Source: CAYMST01 sp964393115
GTDB taxonomy: Bacteria > Bacteroidota > Bacteroidia > Cytophagales > Cyclobacteriaceae
Direction: 5' to 3'
Assembly: GCA_964393115.1 (NCBI GenBank)
Contig: CAYMST010000165.1
Location: 1-10,883, forward strand
DNA length: 10,883 bases
Positions 8,122 to 10,883 of this stretch are shown here, piece after piece; the first letter of the stretch is position 1, and every line of letters starts with the position of its first letter. A program made the position numbers and the translations under genes. The notes below the pieces were generated by a model that saw nothing but the letters and a program-made list of their open reading frames with translations, made no database searches and had not been told where the DNA came from.

Positions 8122-8151
8122 CAAATATCAGAGTTCCATATATCCCTTCAA
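8122..8151 (-). promoter_or_regulatory. Candidate Bacteroidota promoter for the hydrolase-SRPBCC-AraC operon
   Basis: Read on the - strand, ATTG (8152-8149) stands at -33, followed by exactly 19 bases and GATATTTG (8129-8122) at -7. This is one mismatch in each element from TTTG-N19-TAnnTTTG. It would start transcription about 90 bases before the ATG at 8028. The -33 element lies inside the duplicated gene tail. No better match was found between 8029 and 8220. Confidence 0.35.
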
Positions 8152-8219
8152 TGGTCCATTTAGTAGTTTTTTGAAGCCCTTAACACTGACTCTTAAGTCA
8201 AAAAAGTCATAGCTAATTT
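8128..8219 (-). pseudogene. 3'-terminal fragment of a paralogue of the small membrane protein gene at 10023-10469
   Basis: Bases 8132-8219 match 10027-10114 without gaps at 82 of 88 positions. On the - strand the fragment encodes the last 29 residues of that protein, from ISYDFFDL to KGYMEL, with two changes (Ser to Arg, Ile to Val). It is then closed by its own TGA, where the intact gene has TAA. An in-frame TAA stands directly before the fragment, and upstream DNA (8220 onward) shows no further similarity, so it cannot be a gene. Most of the remaining differences are silent (TTG to TTA, CTG to CTA twice, final CTA to CTC). This suggests that the copy diverged while still under selection, or came from a different functional paralogue, before it was cut down. 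Confidence 0.85.
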
Positions 8220-8577
8220 AGACTGGTGTGAATTAAGCAATCATCAATAACGTTATTTGTATGTTTTTACTTGAGTTTCTCCAGCCCATTTCAAAGCATT
8301 TGACCAAAACTTGGCATTAGGTCATTCAACTCAGCTCTTTCATGTGGTTACCTGAGGGATTCAGTTACATAAAAAAAGACTCGTGAAAAAATAGCTATCC
8401 ATTGGTGGATCTTTCATACGCTATCTCACTTTCCGTTTGTAGCCCATAATTAAGGCAGTTTTTTCTTATTTAAGGCAAAAAATAGAGATCTATTGGGCCA
8501 GAAGATCGGTCAAGGCCTTTTAACGAACGCTGAAAAACCGTTTCAAAATACACCTCGAAAACCCGTACGAATAGTAT
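8220..8577. other. 358 bases without a gene, 3' of the lipoprotein gene
   Basis: No coding frame with protein-like composition is visible on either strand. Two things can be seen. The octamer TTAAGGCA occurs twice in the same orientation exactly 20 bases apart (8450-8457, 8470-8477), which is two helical turns and could be a binding site. AATAG-AGAT-CTATT (8481-8494 with flanking bases) is a small inverted repeat which, read on the - strand, is followed by a T-run; it could be a weak terminator for the lipoprotein gene about 85 bases after its stop. Confidence 0.4.
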
Positions 8578-9909
8578 TTATTTCCTCCAAAACTCATATG
8601 CGGAGTCCTTTTTCTCTTTTTCATCCGTTTCCAAAAATCTAGAGCTTTGATTTGTATCAAATTTATTTCTTCCATAGATGTAGTAGGGCTGCTTAATTTC
8701 TTGATTTACAAATGTTTCAAAGCCTTCGTTTTCTGGAATGTCATAAATTTCTAACCAATTTAAGTCTGCATTGCTTAAGTTGAATACGAGTCCGTCTAGT
8801 GCTTCTCTGAGTTTTTCTTCCATTCCTAGTAAAGAGACTTCTGTTCTAGATCCGTTTGATATCACTCCAACAAATAAAGTACTCTCTTCGTCAATCTTCA
8901 ATACGTATGATCTTCCGTTAAACCCGTTAATGGTGTTATCAATCTTAAGATTCTTAATATCTACTACTCCCGAAATGTTAAAATCGATAGAAGGAAGTGA
9001 GAAGGTTGGAACAGATTTGGTAGCGCCCTGTAAAGAAGATTCGCTCCAAATTGGATCATCAAAGAAATAGGCGTATTTATAGTAGTCAAACACATTCTCT
9101 GGAAATTGAATGGTACCAAAGTCTTGATCATATTGACCCTGTGTAACAGAAAAGTCGATATTGTCTTTTACTCCTTCTAATTCTAAATAAAGTCCCTTAA
9201 TAGAAGGGTCTACAAAAACCGACGATTCACATTCTTTGAACTGATCTTGCGAGACCATTATTGTATCTTCCAGTGCTATATCGCTCGCCACCAGGTAATA
9301 GGTACTGTTGTTTTCTTTATAGCGATGTTGGTAATAAGAAAAGCTAGGTTGTCCATGAACCTCGGTCTTCCCTTTAAAAATGTTAAGTGAACCTGACTTT
9401 TCTGATGAGAAGGTACTATGCCCATAGTTGTAGTGCTCGAAATCGATTTCATCGGTTAGGTTAAATTGAAAATAGTGATATCCAAGTGTTTCTTCTTCAA
9501 ATAGTAAATGCGCAGGTGGGAACTCTGACCCAATACTGAAAACATTTTCAAAAGAACGTATGAGGATAAAGTTAGGGTCATTTCGATCGATAGTATGCAC
9601 ACTAAATGAATCTTTAAAGTTTTCTAATTCTTTCACCATAAACTCCACAGTTTGTCCAGAGGAAATGGGTTTAATAGCTGAAATATCACCTTGGGGTGTG
9701 GTTAAGAACACAAATGACTCATTTACATATTGATGGTATTTGAATAATGTCGCTTCAGGATCAAGATCAGGTATATTCACATCATCCTTTTGACTGTCAT
9801 TATCTTGATTATCTGTCTGCGCTGTTTGATCGGGTAGAGGATCTTGACTTTCATCGGCACATGAGAAAAATAAAAGTACAACTGCGAGGCCCCAAATAGT
9901 TCTTGTCAT
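8578..9909 (-). CDS. Surface-type lipoprotein of unknown function
   Basis: I do not recognise this 443-residue protein. It starts with a lipoprotein signal (hydrophobic 5-15, lipobox FFSC, lipidated C17). ADESQD follows, which again resembles the acidic export signal for surface lipoproteins. Residues 18-52 form a very acidic, Asp/Gln/Asn-rich flexible tether. The remainder (about 53-443) is rich in beta-strand-like segments with many aromatic residues (for example GYHYFQFNL, FDYYKYAYFF, QPYYIYGR), suggesting one or two beta-rich extracellular domains. No catalytic motif, TonB box or type IX secretion tail is visible. The ATG at 9909 is supported by the signal peptide and by the promoter just upstream. 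The gene appears to be transcribed alone. Function could be adhesion, binding or a lineage-specific surface protein; none can be chosen from sequence. Confidence 0.85.
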   Translation of the reverse strand: MTRTIWGLAVVLLFFSCADESQDPLPDQTAQTDNQDNDSQKDDVNIPDLDPEATLFKYHQYVNESFVFLTTPQGDISAIKPISSGQTVEFMVKELENFKDSFSVHTIDRNDPNFILIRSFENVFSIGSEFPPAHLLFEEETLGYHYFQFNLTDEIDFEHYNYGHSTFSSEKSGSLNIFKGKTEVHGQPSFSYYQHRYKENNSTYYLVASDIALEDTIMVSQDQFKECESSVFVDPSIKGLYLELEGVKDNIDFSVTQGQYDQDFGTIQFPENVFDYYKYAYFFDDPIWSESSLQGATKSVPTFSLPSIDFNISGVVDIKNLKIDNTINGFNGRSYVLKIDEESTLFVGVISNGSRTEVSLLGMEEKLREALDGLVFNLSNADLNWLEIYDIPENEGFETFVNQEIKQPYYIYGRNKFDTNQSSRFLETDEKEKKDSAYEFWRK

Positions 9910-9932
9910 TTTCGGAAATAATAGTTTAACCG

Positions 9933-9963
9933 CAAAAATAGTAAAGGTGTGATTTTTGGCAAA
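9933..9963 (-). promoter_or_regulatory. Perfect Bacteroidota-type promoter of the lipoprotein gene
   Basis: On the - strand the sequence reads TTTG (9963-9960), exactly 19 bases, then TATTTTTG (9940-9933). This matches the established Bacteroidota housekeeping pattern TTTG-N19-TAnnTTTG at every specified base. Transcription would begin a few bases further on, near 9928, leaving a leader of about 20 bases before the ATG at 9909. That leader is A-rich (TTCCGAAA next to the start) with no strong Shine-Dalgarno site. Confidence 0.8.
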
Positions 9964-10022
9964 GGCTGTAGACGATATTTAAAGGTTGGCTACCAAGTGC
10001 TAAATTTCTGATTTTTTGAGCT

Positions 10023-10469
10023 TTATAGTTCCATATATCCCTTCAATGGTCCATTCAGCAGTTTTTTGAAGCCCTTAACACTTATACTCAAGTCAAAAAA
10101 GTCATAGCTAATTTCTTGAGGTTCCTCTTCGATGTCAAATAGCAAAAGCAGGAAATCCGAATTTACGCGGCCTTTTTTTCGCTTTTCTATAGCCACACCA
10201 GCATAGTCGTCCCAAGACTTTTGACCATGGACATTGGTCCAAATACCGTTTTCTGTAAATATTATTTTAGTCTTTGGAAAAAGAACTCGGTGAGTAAACC
10301 AGCCAGCTGACACTATTAGGATGGTCATCGTTACCAGGTCCTTTACTTCGTTGAAGCCGCTCGCATCGTATTTTAATAAACCAATAAGACAACCGGCAGT
10401 TGAAAGCACACTTATTATGATATGAAATGTCCTAGGGCCAGTGATTTTTATGGTGAATGAAGGGTGCAT
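10023..10469 (-). CDS. Small two-helix membrane protein with PH-like C-terminal domain, function unknown
   Basis: This 148-residue protein has two predicted transmembrane segments, about 14-32 (FHIIISVLSTAGCLIGLL) and 45-64 (VTMTILIVSAGWFTHRVLF). A soluble C-terminal part of about 80 residues follows. The pattern of the latter (a strand ending IIFTENGIW, then KSWDDYAGVAIEKRKKGR, a hydrophobic FLLLLFD strand and a final amphipathic helix with KGFKKLLNGPL) resembles small bacterial PH-like domains in Bacteroidota membrane proteins, but the family is not certain. The region between the helices and the tail is probably cytoplasmic. The ATG at 10469 gives a short basic N-terminus. A truncated relative of its last 29 codons lies at 8128-8219, so this gene belongs to a family with at least one other member, now or in the past. 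The neighbouring lipoprotein gene has its own promoter. Confidence 0.75.
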   Translation of the reverse strand: MHPSFTIKITGPRTFHIIISVLSTAGCLIGLLKYDASGFNEVKDLVTMTILIVSAGWFTHRVLFPKTKIIFTENGIWTNVHGQKSWDDYAGVAIEKRKKGRVNSDFLLLLFDIEEEPQEISYDFFDLSISVKGFKKLLNGPLKGYMEL

Positions 10470-10488
10470 GAACTTATAGTTTACTGTA

Positions 10489-10504
10489 ATAATAGCCCTA
10501 TTAT
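10489..10504. promoter_or_regulatory. Perfect 16-base palindrome upstream of the small membrane protein gene
   Basis: ATAATAG-CC-CTATTAT is a perfect inverted repeat 20 bases before the ATG at 10469 on the - strand. The 2-base centre makes it a better candidate for a dimeric repressor site than for an RNA hairpin. No regulator can be named. Confidence 0.35.
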
Positions 10505-10883
10505 GAGTTATGATAGTTCCTAATATGGTCTATTCTACTGTCTTAAAAAACCGACAAATAGAGTCATGTGAAAGATTATTGACAAGCGTTACGCCGGATA
10601 CATTTTATCGTTAGTTCTGAAAGAAACGTATGTTATTGGTGGTTTTTTGGTTTTAAATACTTGATTTACAAATATTTATGTGTTTTTAGGCTTATGCCAA
10701 GTTTCCTGATCCTTGTTCAAACATCAGAGTGGCCTCTGATACCATAAAATAAATTCAGTAGAAAATGTTTATTGATTGAAAATGTGATAGTTAAGTTCGT
10801 TTTGGTCGGTTTTCAACGGGATGATGTATTAACAACTTTTCTAGGATTAAAATCCAAATGTTAGCTTAGAAAAATATTAATAT
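10505..10883. other. Gene-free AT-rich end of the window with one perfect hairpin
   Basis: No convincing coding frame is seen on either strand. ATCAGAG-TGGC-CTCTGAT (10723-10740) is a perfect 7-bp stem with a 4-base loop. Neither side carries a clear T-run, so it could be an atypical terminator of a gene beyond the window, an operator or a small structured RNA element. No exact Bacteroidota promoter match was found here; CAAATAGA at 10555-10562 is a one-mismatch -7 element (- strand) with no proper -33 partner. Confidence 0.45.

Noticed and set aside
8132..8219. The duplicated tail as a recombination (attC-like) site or an insertion-sequence end
   Set aside because: It is plain coding sequence with no strong internal inverted repeat, no integrase or transposase is present in the window, and no target-site duplication is seen.
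8771..9070. 99-codon open frame on the + strand
   Set aside because: It is antisense to the lipoprotein gene; Ser/Thr/Leu-rich as expected of an antisense shadow.
10555..10585. Possible promoter for the small membrane protein gene (CAAATAGA and CAA on the + strand)
   Set aside because: The -7 element has one mismatch and no TTTG stands at a 19-base spacing; too weak to annotate.
10579..10607. TTGACA followed 17 bases later by ATTTTA, a possible sigma70-like promoter
   Set aside because: The -10 is poor, no gene follows on the + strand in the window, and Bacteroidota use a different promoter pattern.
1..10883. CRISPR array, tRNA, rRNA or mobile element
   Set aside because: No regularly spaced short repeats, no cloverleaf-like or ribosomal sequence, and no transposase or integrase motifs were seen.

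Overview
The window looks like chromosome from a free-living, probably marine or soil, member of the Bacteroidota. Four things point that way: two lipoprotein signal peptides followed by acidic residues like the Bacteroidota surface-export signal; a perfect match to the phylum's promoter pattern TTTG-N19-TAnnTTTG at 9933-9963; AT-rich intergenic DNA with A-rich leaders and no strong Shine-Dalgarno sites; and a gene set typical of a beta-glucan (laminarin-type) polysaccharide utilisation locus. The genus cannot be read from the sequence.

Left part (1-5650, + strand): the distal end of a beta-glucan utilisation cluster. It has three genes: a large non-catalytic multidomain protein that is cut by the left window edge (a beta-sandwich, an Ig-like domain and three homologous carbohydrate-binding-like repeats); a GH16 lipoprotein endo-glucanase with the laminarinase-type ExDxxE active site; and a complete BglX-like GH3 beta-glucosidase lipoprotein, which overlaps the GH16 gene by one base. 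The likely scheme is: the first protein binds glucan at the surface, GH16 (Cys followed by EEES) cuts it outside the cell, and GH3 (no acidic export signal) cuts the imported oligosaccharides to glucose in the periplasm. A SusC/SusD pair would be expected to the left of the window but is not seen.

Middle part (5745-8028, - strand): a tight three-gene operon read right to left. It encodes an alpha/beta-hydrolase-fold protein with a Cys at the nucleophile position and no C-terminal His, a membrane-anchored SRPBCC (START/Bet v1-like) protein, and an AraC-family regulator. It converges on the glucan cluster and shares no obvious function with it.

Right part (8029-10883): a 549-base gene-poor stretch holds a 3'-terminal fragment (29 codons plus stop) of a paralogue of the small membrane protein gene at 10023-10469. 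Next come a surface-type lipoprotein of unknown function with a textbook Bacteroidota promoter, the intact small membrane protein with a PH-like tail, and about 410 bases without genes but with two perfect palindromes. The best candidates for a second look are the gene-tail duplication, which may supply half of the promoter for the hydrolase operon, and the unusual active site of the hydrolase. I saw no clear new defence or mobile system.
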